A stretch of 64,000 nt of DNA. It comes from Mastigocoleus testarum BC008. Lineage in GTDB: Bacteria; Cyanobacteriota; Cyanobacteriia; Cyanobacteriales; Nostocaceae. Below the pieces are notes generated by a model. The model had not been told where the DNA came from, did no database searches, and saw only the letters and a program-made list of their open reading frames with translations. The stretch lies in NCBI RefSeq assembly GCF_001456025.1, contig NZ_LMTZ01000132.1, forward strand, positions 1 through 64,000, written 5' to 3'. Below, in pieces: positions 18,776 through 27,287 of this stretch (position 1 is its first letter; each line of letters begins with the position of its first letter). Both the position numbers and the translations under genes were made by a program.

Positions 18776-19237
18776 TTATTCAGAACTGACAACATTAAAC
18801 TTAAAACCATATCTATAATTTCCTGCTGGAAGAGGCTTTCCTCCATCGATTGCTAAGTTAAACAGCAAAGTAGTTGTTCCCATTGGTAAAGAGAGAGTAG
18901 AAATTTCATCGGAACTGATTGATTTTCCAGAAGATGTTTCCACCCTGACAAAGGTAGATGTCGGTTCAATTGCAGGACCAGCAAGCTGAATTGGCTTTAA
19001 TACACTGAAATTTACAGCTTGCTTACAGGTGATAGAGATTTCTGTTGGGGAACCACCAGCTGTTTCGAAACTCACGAGTCTAGTGGAATGCATTCCAGTC
19101 TCAGGAACTAAAGTACCAGAATTTTTCTCACTAAAACTGCATAAATGCGAAGTAAAATTTTCAGCTAATGCAATGTGAGATTCTACGAAATTAACTGCTA
19201 GTGTCAAAACCGAAATTAGTAATAAACGACTTACCAT
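18776..19237 (-). CDS. Minor pilin/adaptor-like secreted protein
   Basis: This 153-aa protein has a signal peptide (residues 1-25, ending IALA-EN). Two cysteines, C33 and C71, are placed like those of the 165-aa pilin encoded upstream (C43 and C83). LCSFSEKNSGTLVPETG here lines up with ACTFSDPVAGILVPNTTG there, and both end in an (L)xxGxYxYxxxxxV strand (PAGNYRYGFKFNVV). The two are therefore paralogues, most likely two subunits of one pilus. It is encoded between the major pilin and the chaperone. Which one is the tip is not visible. Confidence 0.65.
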   Translation of the reverse strand: MVSRLLLISVLTLAVNFVESHIALAENFTSHLCSFSEKNSGTLVPETGMHSTRLVSFETAGGSPTEISITCKQAVNFSVLKPIQLAGPAIEPTSTFVRVETSSGKSISSDEISTLSLPMGTTTLLFNLAIDGGKPLPAGNYRYGFKFNVVSSE

Positions 19238-19344
19238 TTCGCTTAATTCTTAGATATTTATGCATAACTTTCCGTTTATTCTTAACACAGAATTTAGTTT
19301 TTGAAATCACAAAAACCAAAGTTTTTTTAATACGCAAAAACCAA

Positions 19345-19379
19345 ATTTCAGGAACGTTATATGGTAGCATTCCTGAAAT
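19345..19379 (-). terminator. Hairpin between the two pilin genes (attenuator or stability element)
   Basis: ATTTCAGGAA (19345-19354) and TTCCTGAAAT (19370-19379) form a perfect 10-bp stem with a 15-nt loop. On the minus strand it lies about 90 bases after the stop of the major pilin and is followed by a TTTGGTTTTT tract. It could end most transcripts or protect the pilin mRNA, giving more major pilin than chaperone and usher. Confidence 0.55.
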
Positions 19380-19467
19380 AAAATTTATATTTTCCTATAA
19401 TTGCAGTTATTGTTCCATCCAAAGGATTCAGACTCGGATGGACACAAGACTGCTATTTTTTCTAAGC

Positions 19468-19965
19468 TTAAGGAGTGGCAGTAATAACTACTTCATAACT
19501 GTAAGTACCAGGATCCAGATTAGCACCATTACTCGCCGACATATTTACTCTAATTGTATCTTGCTCACCACTAGCAATAGTATTTTTCGCACCACTACCA
19601 TCAGAAGCAAAATCCAGACCTAAATTACTACTTGTAGCATTTGCGGACAAAGTAGCACCGGTGAGTGGATCGCCAGTAGCAACTGGTTCGGCAATACTCA
19701 AAGTTGCACCAGTAGTACAGTTAATATCAATCGTAGCCTCAGAGCCTTCAGAATACTCAGGATTACTAGAATCACTACCTAAAGCATCGCCTGTTGTGTT
19801 GGGTACAAGAATACCAGCAACAGGATCGCTAAAAGTGCAAGCACCACCAACTACTCCACTGAATTCCACAGTACCTGTAGTAGCAGTTTGAGCTTTGGCT
19901 TCAGAAGTGAACGCTGTTGTACTTACCAAAATTAATGCAGAAGCGAATAAAAGACGACGCAGCAT
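19468..19965 (-). CDS. Major pilin, spore-coat-U-like secreted subunit
   Basis: The 165-aa protein has a clear signal peptide (residues 1-26, SEAKA-Q). The mature part is rich in Thr, Ser, Gly and Ala, with almost no Lys or Arg. It has two cysteines (C43, C83) that can form the single disulfide of chaperone-usher subunits, and it ends in LDPGTYSYEVVITATP, the last-strand pattern of the spore-coat-protein-U (SCPU) domain. It is first in the locus and should be the most strongly expressed. An AGGAAAAGGA site precedes the ATG. No sortase or Tad pilin features are present. Confidence 0.7.
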   Translation of the reverse strand: MLRRLLFASALILVSTTAFTSEAKAQTATTGTVEFSGVVGGACTFSDPVAGILVPNTTGDALGSDSSNPEYSEGSEATIDINCTTGATLSIAEPVATGDPLTGATLSANATSSNLGLDFASDGSGAKNTIASGEQDTIRVNMSASNGANLDPGTYSYEVVITATP

Positions 19966-20432
19966 AAATAAATCCTTTTCCTCTAAGTCAATAAAAATGG
20001 GTGTTTAAATTTTGGAACGTTAAATTTGTAAGAGTCATTGATGTCCGTGTTACCGATATTGCATGGTATCCACGATGTTGAAAGACGATAAATAATTACA
20101 AATTCAAAGATAAGTGAATAGAACAGAGCCAAACATGCTTAGAATATAGCTCTACAAAAAATACATTGTTAAGAGTGATAATACCTAAGCCTTTGCTCAC
20201 GGGCTAGTTATTTTATATCCCAATTGCCACAATTTTTAGGACATTTTTCTGTTCCCTGTTCCCTTTAAACCAAAATTACGATGTCCTAAACGAGGTTTTC
20301 GTTGCTATAAATCTCAAATTACCTAAAATAATGGGATCGGTACTACAACCAATCCCTTGCTTGGCCCTAAGGCTACCAGTCTTAAATTCATGAATCCTAA
20401 AGTTATGGATTCTGAAGTTATAGTTACTGAAA
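19966..20432. other. Intergenic region upstream of the pilus locus
   Basis: No gene is seen. Near 20392-20412, GAATCC and GGATTC form a small stem within a stretch of repeated GAA/TTAT units. The promoter of the pilus genes (minus strand) must lie here; no clear -10/-35 pair stood out. Confidence 0.4.
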
Positions 20433-21680
20433 CTATGAATCTTGTAACGTTGTTTTTGAGACAATTCTAGTTTTCTTGCGATCAGATTCAGACAATTCTT
20501 TTCCTGCTTGCAAGCGAGTTGCAGATGTTTGTAAAACAGTAGCTGCCCCGGTATCTCCCATTTGTAAAGCAGTTTTAGCTGCAGTTTGTAGTAAAGTTGC
20601 AGCACCAGCGCGATCGCCTTCTTGCAGTTTCGTTTCTGCCAACTGCGTTTGTCGGTATTTGCCCAAAGCCAAAATATGTTTTTGTACTTCCGAATCAACT
20701 ACAGGCTGATAAGCGGACGTTGAATTAATTTCTATACAAATAATATCAGAACTTATACCAGTTTCATTTTTCGATGGATCGTCATAAATTACTTGTAACT
20801 TAGCAATAGTATTTTTGCCTTCAGGAAACTGCCCCAAGTAGATATTTGTCAATACTACCCGTTCTACATCTTTCATCAGGTCTCCCAGACGAACAGAAAA
20901 AATACCATCAGCTTCTGGTTGTACTGGCAATTCAATTGTATCCGGACAGACTTGCGCAACCGGTTTGAGTTCGGCTAGCCGCACCCTAGGCATTAAAGAA
21001 AATCTTAAATGAGCATTTGTTAAACCCACAGTTTGAATTCGATCAAACATTTGGTTGAACTTTTCCTCGACTTGGTCGAGTTTTTGGATATGAGATAAAC
21101 TACCACCCCCTGCATCAGCAATATTTTCTAAAATATCTTGGTTCCAGTTATCGCCAAACCCGAAAGAATTCAAAGTTAAGTTGTAGCTAGTTGCGAGCTC
21201 AGCAAACTTTAAACACCGGTGATTATCGCCATGCTCGTTTTCACCATCAGTTAACAAAAACGCCTGGGAAATACTTTCTCTTTTTCCTTTTGCTAATTCT
21301 TCTATTCCCAAACGTAAACCTTCATCAATTGCGGTACCGCCATCTGCACTTAAACGGTTAATTTGCTGTTTAATCTTTTCAGGACTTTCAATTGCTTGAT
21401 TTGGAACTAGGACTTTTGCTCGATGGTCGAAAGCAATTACACTCAAGCGATCTCCAACTTTGAGTCGATCAACTAAGCGATTTGCAGCTTTTTTTACAGT
21501 TTCCAAAGGTCGCCCCGTCATTGAACCACTATGGTCAAGAATCAAACATAGGTTCAGGGGGACATTACGGTCTAAACTTTGAGGCTCAGCAGAAATAGAA
21601 ACAGCCAACTGACGTTGAGAATTTTGCTGATTGGCATCTAAACTCGCATCACTCAACACCGGCTCCAAGCTAACCTTCAT
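20433..21680 (-). CDS. VWA-domain protein
   Basis: The 415-aa protein has no signal peptide, so it is probably cytosolic. A von Willebrand A domain spans about residues 40-220 with an intact metal site: LILDHSGSMTG (DxSxS, about 48-53), DGGTAIDEG (Thr, about 112) and LLTDGENEHGD (Asp, about 145). The region about 225-340 is a beta-rich middle domain. The tail (about 340-400) has helices with repeated LQ-T-A units (LLQTAAKTALQMGDTGAATVL). Such proteins bind partners through a divalent metal. The partner and role are unknown. AGGAAG lies about 9 bases before the ATG. Confidence 0.85.
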   Translation of the reverse strand: MKVSLEPVLSDASLDANQQNSQRQLAVSISAEPQSLDRNVPLNLCLILDHSGSMTGRPLETVKKAANRLVDRLKVGDRLSVIAFDHRAKVLVPNQAIESPEKIKQQINRLSADGGTAIDEGLRLGIEELAKGKRESISQAFLLTDGENEHGDNHRCLKFAELATSYNLTLNSFGFGDNWNQDILENIADAGGGSLSHIQKLDQVEEKFNQMFDRIQTVGLTNAHLRFSLMPRVRLAELKPVAQVCPDTIELPVQPEADGIFSVRLGDLMKDVERVVLTNIYLGQFPEGKNTIAKLQVIYDDPSKNETGISSDIICIEINSTSAYQPVVDSEVQKHILALGKYRQTQLAETKLQEGDRAGAATLLQTAAKTALQMGDTGAATVLQTSATRLQAGKELSESDRKKTRIVSKTTLQDS

Positions 21681-22032
21681 AACCCAAACTTCCTATTGTT
21701 GGCACAATACGTATTCATAAATAACTTCATAGTGCGATATCAGCACTACGGAAAAACTTTATGTAAAAAATACGTTAATAATATTCACAATCTGTCGTTA
21801 AGAGAAACTAACTTAGGGTCTGGAAGAAGAATTTAGTTTCTCATCCTTACGATTCACCTGCAGGAGCACGCGTTAATATCCCCAATTTCTCATTCCCCAA
21901 TCCAAATTTAACTATAAAAAAAGAAGAAAATCTAACAAATTTTAAAAGTAGCAGGAATCCACACCTCCACCAAAGCTGGCGTCGCGCTAGTATGTATTAC
22001 AGTTAACGGCATTTATTCAGGCAACAGTTGCT
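21681..22032. other. Intergenic region between divergent VWA and clpR genes
   Basis: This 352-base region should hold promoters for both divergent genes. No repeat, RNA gene or conserved operator was recognised. Confidence 0.35.
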
Positions 22033-22695
22033 ATGGAAACTTCCCCCATCAAGGCTGTGCAAGCCCCCTACTACGCGGATAATCCGAACCGTACCCCCCC
22101 ACCAGACCTACCTTCTTTGTTATTGAAGGAGCGAATTATTTATCTTGGCATGCCATTAGTGCCTGCTGTCACGGAACTAATAATAGCTCAATTGCTGTAC
22201 TTAGAGTCTGACGATCCAGAGAAACCAATTAAAGTCTATATCAATTCTACTGGTACTTCCAGTTATAGTGGCGAACCAGTGGGTTTTGAAACCGAAGCGT
22301 TTGCAATTTATGACACAATGAGATATACCAAGCCACCAATTCATACCATTTGTATTGGTTCGGCTATGGGGATGTCAGCAATGCTTTTAGGTGCAGGAAC
22401 TAAAGGTTGTCGCGCCAGTTTGCCCCATGGGACCATTGTCCTTCACCAACCAAAGAGTTACGCCCAAGGACAAGCAACGGATATCCAAATTCGGGCAAAG
22501 GAAGTTTTGGCAAACAAGAAGACAATGATTGATATTTTGTCTGAAACAACCGGACAGTCCTACGAAAAAATTGAGAAAGATATGGATCGTCTTTTCTACA
22601 TGACCCCCCATCAAGCAGTGGAGTACGGTTTAATCGATAAAGTTTTCGAAAAAGAAGAAGTTGCCGATCCCGTCCTACCAGCAGGAGTGATCTAA
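22033..22695 (+). CDS. clpR: ClpR, non-catalytic subunit of the ClpP3/R protease
   Basis: This 220-aa protein has the ClpP fold but lost the active-site serine. CIGSAMGMSAMLLGAGTKG aligns with CVGLAASMGSFLLAAGTKG of the next gene, so Gly113 stands where Ser should be; His138 (VLHQP) is kept. It also has the extra loop TGTSSYSGEPVGFETEA (about 73-89) typical of ClpR. In cyanobacteria ClpR and ClpP3 form mixed heptamers that work with ClpC (established knowledge). It sits 59 bases before clpP3, in the usual operon order. It is not a pseudogene: the frame is full length. Confidence 0.93.
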   Translation: METSPIKAVQAPYYADNPNRTPPPDLPSLLLKERIIYLGMPLVPAVTELIIAQLLYLESDDPEKPIKVYINSTGTSSYSGEPVGFETEAFAIYDTMRYTKPPIHTICIGSAMGMSAMLLGAGTKGCRASLPHGTIVLHQPKSYAQGQATDIQIRAKEVLANKKTMIDILSETTGQSYEKIEKDMDRLFYMTPHQAVEYGLIDKVFEKEEVADPVLPAGVI

Positions 22696-22754
22696 ATAAA
22701 TAACTTGCAGGTCGAAAACACCAAATTCATTATTATAAAAACGGAGTAGCAAAA

Positions 22755-23348
22755 ATGCCTATAGGCGTTCCTAAAGTTCCATACCGGATGCCGGGAGGAC
22801 AATACACTCAATGGATTGAAATTTACGATCGTCTCGCAAGGGAACGCATTATTTTCTTGGGACGAGACATTAATGATGAAGTCGCGAACCAAATTATCGC
22901 TATTATGCTTTACTTAGATTCAGAAGATCCGGGTAAAGATATTTCTCTTTATATCAATTCTCCCGGTGGTGTTGTTACCTCCGGCTTGGCAATTTACGAC
23001 ACTATGCAACACATTAAATCAGATGTGGTAACAATTTGTGTTGGTTTAGCCGCTTCGATGGGGTCGTTTTTGCTAGCTGCTGGTACCAAAGGTAAGCGTT
23101 TAGCGCTACCACATTCGCGAATTATGATTCACCAACCATCTGGTGGAACTCGCGGACAAGCCACTGATATTGAAATTGAAGCAAAAGAAATTCTGCGAAT
23201 TCGTCACCAACTCAATGGTATTTACGCTCAAAATACCGGTCAGGGGATCGAAAAGATTGAGAAAGATATGGATCGCGATTTCTTTATGTCTGCTCATGAA
23301 GCAAAAAAGTACGGCTTGATTGACAAAGTAATTGAAGATCGTCCGTAA
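22755..23348 (+). CDS. clpP: ATP-dependent Clp protease proteolytic subunit ClpP3
   Basis: The 197-aa serine peptidase has an intact triad: Ser101 in GLAASMGS, His126 in RIMIHQPSGG and Asp171 in EKDMDRDFF. YINSPGGVVTSGLAIYDTM is the strand-loop lining the active site. It forms the ring with ClpR that degrades proteins delivered by a Clp/Hsp100 ATPase. A GGAG sits 10 bases before the ATG. The number 3 rests on pairing with clpR, as in other cyanobacteria. Confidence 0.93.
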   Translation: MPIGVPKVPYRMPGGQYTQWIEIYDRLARERIIFLGRDINDEVANQIIAIMLYLDSEDPGKDISLYINSPGGVVTSGLAIYDTMQHIKSDVVTICVGLAASMGSFLLAAGTKGKRLALPHSRIMIHQPSGGTRGQATDIEIEAKEILRIRHQLNGIYAQNTGQGIEKIEKDMDRDFFMSAHEAKKYGLIDKVIEDRP

Positions 23349-23683
23349 ATATTATTTTACCCAAAATCCAAATATTCTTGGTCTTCGGGTTTGATGTAGA
23401 GACGTGCTAAGGTGCGTCTCTATGAGTTTAATAGCACGCTTTAATATTAGTTAACAGTAATATCAGTTAACAGTTGCCAGTTACCAGTTGTCAGTTTAAG
23501 GCACGCTTTTACAGTACACAAACAACACTAAGTATTTCTTACTTGTTACTTATTACTCATTACTTATTACTCATAATTGTTAATTACGAACTTTCAAGAA
23601 AAAAAATAATCTATATGATTATCACCTGATTGTTTTAAGCTTGTAGCTAATTGCCGTTTCGAAGTAAAGATAGCTAACAGCCA
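23349..23683. repeat. Intergenic region with palindromic and simple repeats
   Basis: TAGAGACG (23397-23404) and CGTCTCTA (23415-23422) form an 8-bp stem just after clpP3, the same repeat family as at 46312, 47080 and 59459. Then come CAGTTAACAGT/CAGTTACCAGT units (about 23454-23500) and repeated TTACTTATTACTCA units (about 23537-23576). All are typical cyanobacterial intergenic repeats. No gene is seen. Confidence 0.55.
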
Positions 23684-24313
23684 ATGGATGTTGTAGACTG
23701 CTACCGTTTATTAGGTTTAAGGTCAGGAGCCTCCGCTAGTGAGATTAAATCGTCTTATCGGCGCTTGGCGCAGCGATATCATCCTGACACAAACCCCAAT
23801 GATAAAAGAGCAAAAGAAAAATTTATTGCCGTTACTGAAGCATACAAGTTGCTGTTAAAAGTGGTACCACCACATAAAACACATCAACAGCAAACCTCTT
23901 CTTCTCAGGCAAACTCAATATATTCGGAAAATAAAGCTAATGGCAAAGAGGTATCAACGAAGGAAAAAGTAAAAACCAAGAACAAGTCAAGAACAAAGCC
24001 TCCCAACCTTTCTGAAACTGAAAATCGACTCAAGTGGAAAACTTACAAACAATTACTGCAATTCTTAAAACAAAGACGTTTTCCCCAGGCTACAGCCCTA
24101 GTGGAAGCTCTAGTACAGCGTTTACCACAAGATGCAGAAGTTCGTCAGTGGCAGGCTATTTGCTATCAAATGTGGGCAAAACAACTAATTGCCCAAAGAA
24201 AATTACTTAAAGCGAGAATCTATCTTAAAAAAGCTCTCAAAGCCGACCCGAAAAATAAAAGTTTACAAAAAGAGGTACAGCGGGATTTTAAATACTTGGA
24301 AAAAATTCTTTAA
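23684..24313 (+). CDS. DnaJ-domain protein with TPR-like C-terminus
   Basis: Residues 4-60 form a J domain (YRLLGLRSGASASEIKSSYR, then the HPD motif in RYHPDTNPND), which should stimulate an Hsp70 partner. A polar linker rich in Ser, Lys and Thr covers about 68-110. The C-terminal half (about 115-205) has paired helices in TPR style (FPQATALVEALVQRLPQDAE; LLKARIYLKKALKADPKNK). It is 209 aa, without the Gly/Phe region or zinc fingers of true DnaJ. Relatives are common in cyanobacteria. The client is unknown. Confidence 0.85.
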   Translation: MDVVDCYRLLGLRSGASASEIKSSYRRLAQRYHPDTNPNDKRAKEKFIAVTEAYKLLLKVVPPHKTHQQQTSSSQANSIYSENKANGKEVSTKEKVKTKNKSRTKPPNLSETENRLKWKTYKQLLQFLKQRRFPQATALVEALVQRLPQDAEVRQWQAICYQMWAKQLIAQRKLLKARIYLKKALKADPKNKSLQKEVQRDFKYLEKIL

Positions 24314-24810
24314 TGGTTGTGCACCACTGGTCATTTGTCACTTGAAATAAAACAAAATATAAATAACAAGTGATAAATGACGAGACATAAATTTAACCTA
24401 AATTATATGAACTCGGGGTAATTATGGCTTTTGATAAAACTAAATAGTTAATCTCAGTCATATTAGTTTCAAGATTTCATTCTTCTATCCATATATTTTC
24501 TGGCTATGTTTGTGTCTGGAAATACTTAGCGATAGAAGAATTTTTTGTGCTTATATATTTGATTGAGAATATTTCCTGTTTCTTTGCCCTTCTTACCTGT
24601 CAGCTTTGAAGCAAAATCTATATCTCTACTATTATGACCTTGTGGTGTTGGCAAAGCAATTATTTCAGCAAACATCAGTTACAGTATTATTAAGTTAGGT
24701 CAGAACATGAAAATTGACGAAGAATAAATAATGTATTCGGAGATAAAGTATCCTAAATCTCTAAACATACTTTCAACGCAAAGTCGTAATTTATACCATT
24801 AATTATCAGC
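24314..24810. other. Intergenic region with stem-loop
   Basis: GTCATTTGTCACTTG (24330-24344) and CAAGTGATAAATGAC (24367-24381) pair at 14 of 15 positions, just after the DnaJ gene. It lacks a T-run. A short open frame on the minus strand (24526-24675) is listed separately. The rest shows nothing. Confidence 0.5.
24526..24675 (-). other. Possible 49-aa small ORF
   Basis: An ATG-started frame of 49 codons reads MFAEIIALPTPQGHNSRDID at its start, with a mixed, protein-like composition and a basic end. There is no ribosome-binding site, a stop codon lies two codons upstream, and no family is recognised. It may be a remnant or chance. Confidence 0.2.
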
Positions 24811-27216
24811 ATGTTCAAAAAAATTCGTGCTGTATTGACAAGTAAAAAAAATCCTTTACGTTTACACAATTTCTTTTTTTTGCCCCCACCAAGTGATTCT
24901 CATCGTGCTTCGAGATACCAGGGTAGCGAGCACACCAACCTAAGCCAGAAAAACTTAGGTATTACTTCCATAAAATCCTTAGATCGCAATAGAAATGCGA
25001 TCGAGTACTTGGGATTACTTACAATTGGTAGTGCTGGAGTAGCAGCTTTAATATTAGGAATAAGAGAAATCAGATGGTTGGAAGATTGGGAATTAAATAC
25101 TTACGACCAAATGCTGCGCATTCGTCCATCTGAACCTGTTGACAAACGACTATTGATAGTTGGTATTGACGGTAAGGATCGTCAAAATTATTCAAATCCC
25201 CTTTCCGACGACTTGATTAATAAGTTGTTAGAGAAAATACAGTCCCATAAACCACGTATCATTGGTTTAAATATCCTGCGCCCACAACAAAAAAATTTAG
25301 CTTCTGGTCAAAATATAGAAAATCTTATTACTGCTTGTACCCACAGAACTAAAACTAAAGAGGAAATTCCCCCACCACCGAACTTTCCTGAAGTAAATAT
25401 AGGTTTTAACGATCTACTTCCCGACGCAGATCGAACAATTCGTCGCAGTTTACTAACTTCCAAAATCGATTTATCTGAAACTTCAGAGAATCAATGTAAA
25501 GCAGAATACTCCTTTGCAACCTTATTGGCGATTGACTATCTGAAAGAAGAAGGTATTGATTACGAAGTTGAACCATTTCAAGTAGGTGAAATTTTATTAC
25601 CAGGATTAACAGTAAATTCCGGTGGCTATAAAAATCTTGATTCCAGAGGTCACCAAATATTATTGAATTACCGCCATCTTGATCGCCGTCTCGATAAATT
25701 TGTCCAGACAGTAAGTCTTTCTGATATTCTCGAAAATGGAGTTAAACCTAGTATTATTCAAGATAGATTGGTAATTATCGGTATTACAGACCGCAACCAA
25801 GACAATTCTGTTTACACTCCCTACACGAATTCTGAAGAACCACAATATTCAACTGCTTCAGTATATATTCACGCTCAAATTGCAAGTCAACTAATTAGTA
25901 CTGCGTTGGATCATCGTCCTTTGATTGGTTATTTACCCGAGCAACTTGAGGTGATATGGATATGGTTGTGGGCGGCGATGGGTGCTTTTTTTGGGTGGCG
26001 CTTGAGAAATCCAATTATTTTATCGGTGTGTGGGAGTATAGTTTTTGCTGCTTTGGTGGGAATTTGTTATCTAGCATTTTTACAAGCAATTTGGATACCT
26101 ATAATACCCCCTGCTCTCGCTTTAGTAATTTCTAGTGCTGGTATGATGACTTATATCAATTACCAAGTGCAGCAGCAAACTAAATTAATTATTCTACAAG
26201 TTGCGAAACAAAAGGAAGCTATCGAACAATTAGATCTTCTTCTCAAAGAAAATTCTGCAGTTCAAGACATAGCCCAACAAGAAGATAAATCTAAACAACC
26301 AAAAATATCTAAACAACAAGAAAAATCTGGACAAGAAGATGAATTATTAGATAAGCCGCATTCGCAAATCAGTCCTGCTTATTCTAGGTCTTTTTCTTCT
26401 CCACCTTCTTTACTTTCCCAAAGATATGAAATTAAAAGAATACTCGGTCAAGGTGGTTTTGGCTGTACTTATTTAGCCAAAGATACCCAACGTCCTGGAA
26501 ATCCAACTTGTGTGGTCAAGCAACTAATGCCTGCACGCAGAGATACAAGATTTTTACAAGTTGCGAGAAGATTATTTGATGCTGAAGCTGAAATTTTGGA
26601 GACTGTAGGTAAACATCCTCAAATTCCAGAATTACTAGCATATTTTGAAGAAAACCAAGAATTTTATCTAGTAGAAGAATACATTCGAGGTCAATCCTTG
26701 GAAACTGAATTATCGACAAGTAATCGGATGTGGAACGAAATCTCTGTAATTGAAATGTTGATAGAAATTTTGGAAATTCTCAATTTCATTCACAAACACC
26801 GAGTGATTCATCGAGATATCAAACCCAGTAATATAATCAGAAATAAATTAGATCGCCGTTTAGTATTGATTGACTTTGGCGCAGTCAAGAAAATGCAGCC
26901 GCTAGACGCAGAACAAACAGAATTAGCTACAGTTGCAATTGGGACTAGGGGATATACACCACCAGAACAATTTGCCGGACATCCCCGCTTGGCGAGTGAT
27001 ATATATGCTGTGGGTATGATTGGCATTCAAGCATTAACAGGAATATTTCCACAGGAGTTGACGCTAGATCGAGACACAGGAAATATCTTTTGGCGACAGA
27101 ATGTACAAGTGAGTGATGAATTGGCAATGATTTTGGATAAGATGATATGCTACCACTTTTCCGAGCGATATCAATCTGCTGCAGAGGTTTTAAAAGATTT
27201 AAAATCAATAGCTTAG
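24811..27216 (+). CDS. CHASE2-domain Ser/Thr protein kinase
   Basis: The 801-aa membrane kinase has one membrane segment at about 65-85. An extracytoplasmic CHASE2 sensor covers about 90-390 (LEDWELNTYDQMLRIRPSEP, then LLIVGIDGKD). A second cluster of membrane segments follows at about 385-450, then a short coiled coil, a Gln/Lys/Ser linker, and a protein kinase domain from about 537. Kinase motifs are complete: GQGGFGCTY glycine loop, VVKQL lysine, HRDIKPSNII, LIDFGAV and GTRGYTPPEQ. It should phosphorylate Ser/Thr in response to an outside signal. The signal and target are unknown. Confidence 0.93.
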   Translation: MFKKIRAVLTSKKNPLRLHNFFFLPPPSDSHRASRYQGSEHTNLSQKNLGITSIKSLDRNRNAIEYLGLLTIGSAGVAALILGIREIRWLEDWELNTYDQMLRIRPSEPVDKRLLIVGIDGKDRQNYSNPLSDDLINKLLEKIQSHKPRIIGLNILRPQQKNLASGQNIENLITACTHRTKTKEEIPPPPNFPEVNIGFNDLLPDADRTIRRSLLTSKIDLSETSENQCKAEYSFATLLAIDYLKEEGIDYEVEPFQVGEILLPGLTVNSGGYKNLDSRGHQILLNYRHLDRRLDKFVQTVSLSDILENGVKPSIIQDRLVIIGITDRNQDNSVYTPYTNSEEPQYSTASVYIHAQIASQLISTALDHRPLIGYLPEQLEVIWIWLWAAMGAFFGWRLRNPIILSVCGSIVFAALVGICYLAFLQAIWIPIIPPALALVISSAGMMTYINYQVQQQTKLIILQVAKQKEAIEQLDLLLKENSAVQDIAQQEDKSKQPKISKQQEKSGQEDELLDKPHSQISPAYSRSFSSPPSLLSQRYEIKRILGQGGFGCTYLAKDTQRPGNPTCVVKQLMPARRDTRFLQVARRLFDAEAEILETVGKHPQIPELLAYFEENQEFYLVEEYIRGQSLETELSTSNRMWNEISVIEMLIEILEILNFIHKHRVIHRDIKPSNIIRNKLDRRLVLIDFGAVKKMQPLDAEQTELATVAIGTRGYTPPEQFAGHPRLASDIYAVGMIGIQALTGIFPQELTLDRDTGNIFWRQNVQVSDELAMILDKMICYHFSERYQSAAEVLKDLKSIA

Positions 27217-27287
27217 TTTACAAATAAGCTATACTCAATCATCTCATATTTTTCATTACCAATTACCAATTACCAACCAAAGAAATC

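Noticed and set aside
20276..20698. 140-aa frame on the minus strand overlapping the VWA gene end
   Set aside because: It is a shifted frame of the VWA coding sequence and the repeat-rich spacer; the composition is rich in Lys, Gln and Cys and matches no family.
22033..22695. Reading clpR as a broken clpP
   Set aside because: The Ser-to-Gly change, extra loop and pairing with clpP3 are the normal ClpR state in cyanobacteria.
23437..23580. CRISPR array in the repeated stretch after clpP3
   Set aside because: The units are short (about 10-14 bases), directly adjacent and lack unique spacers of constant length.
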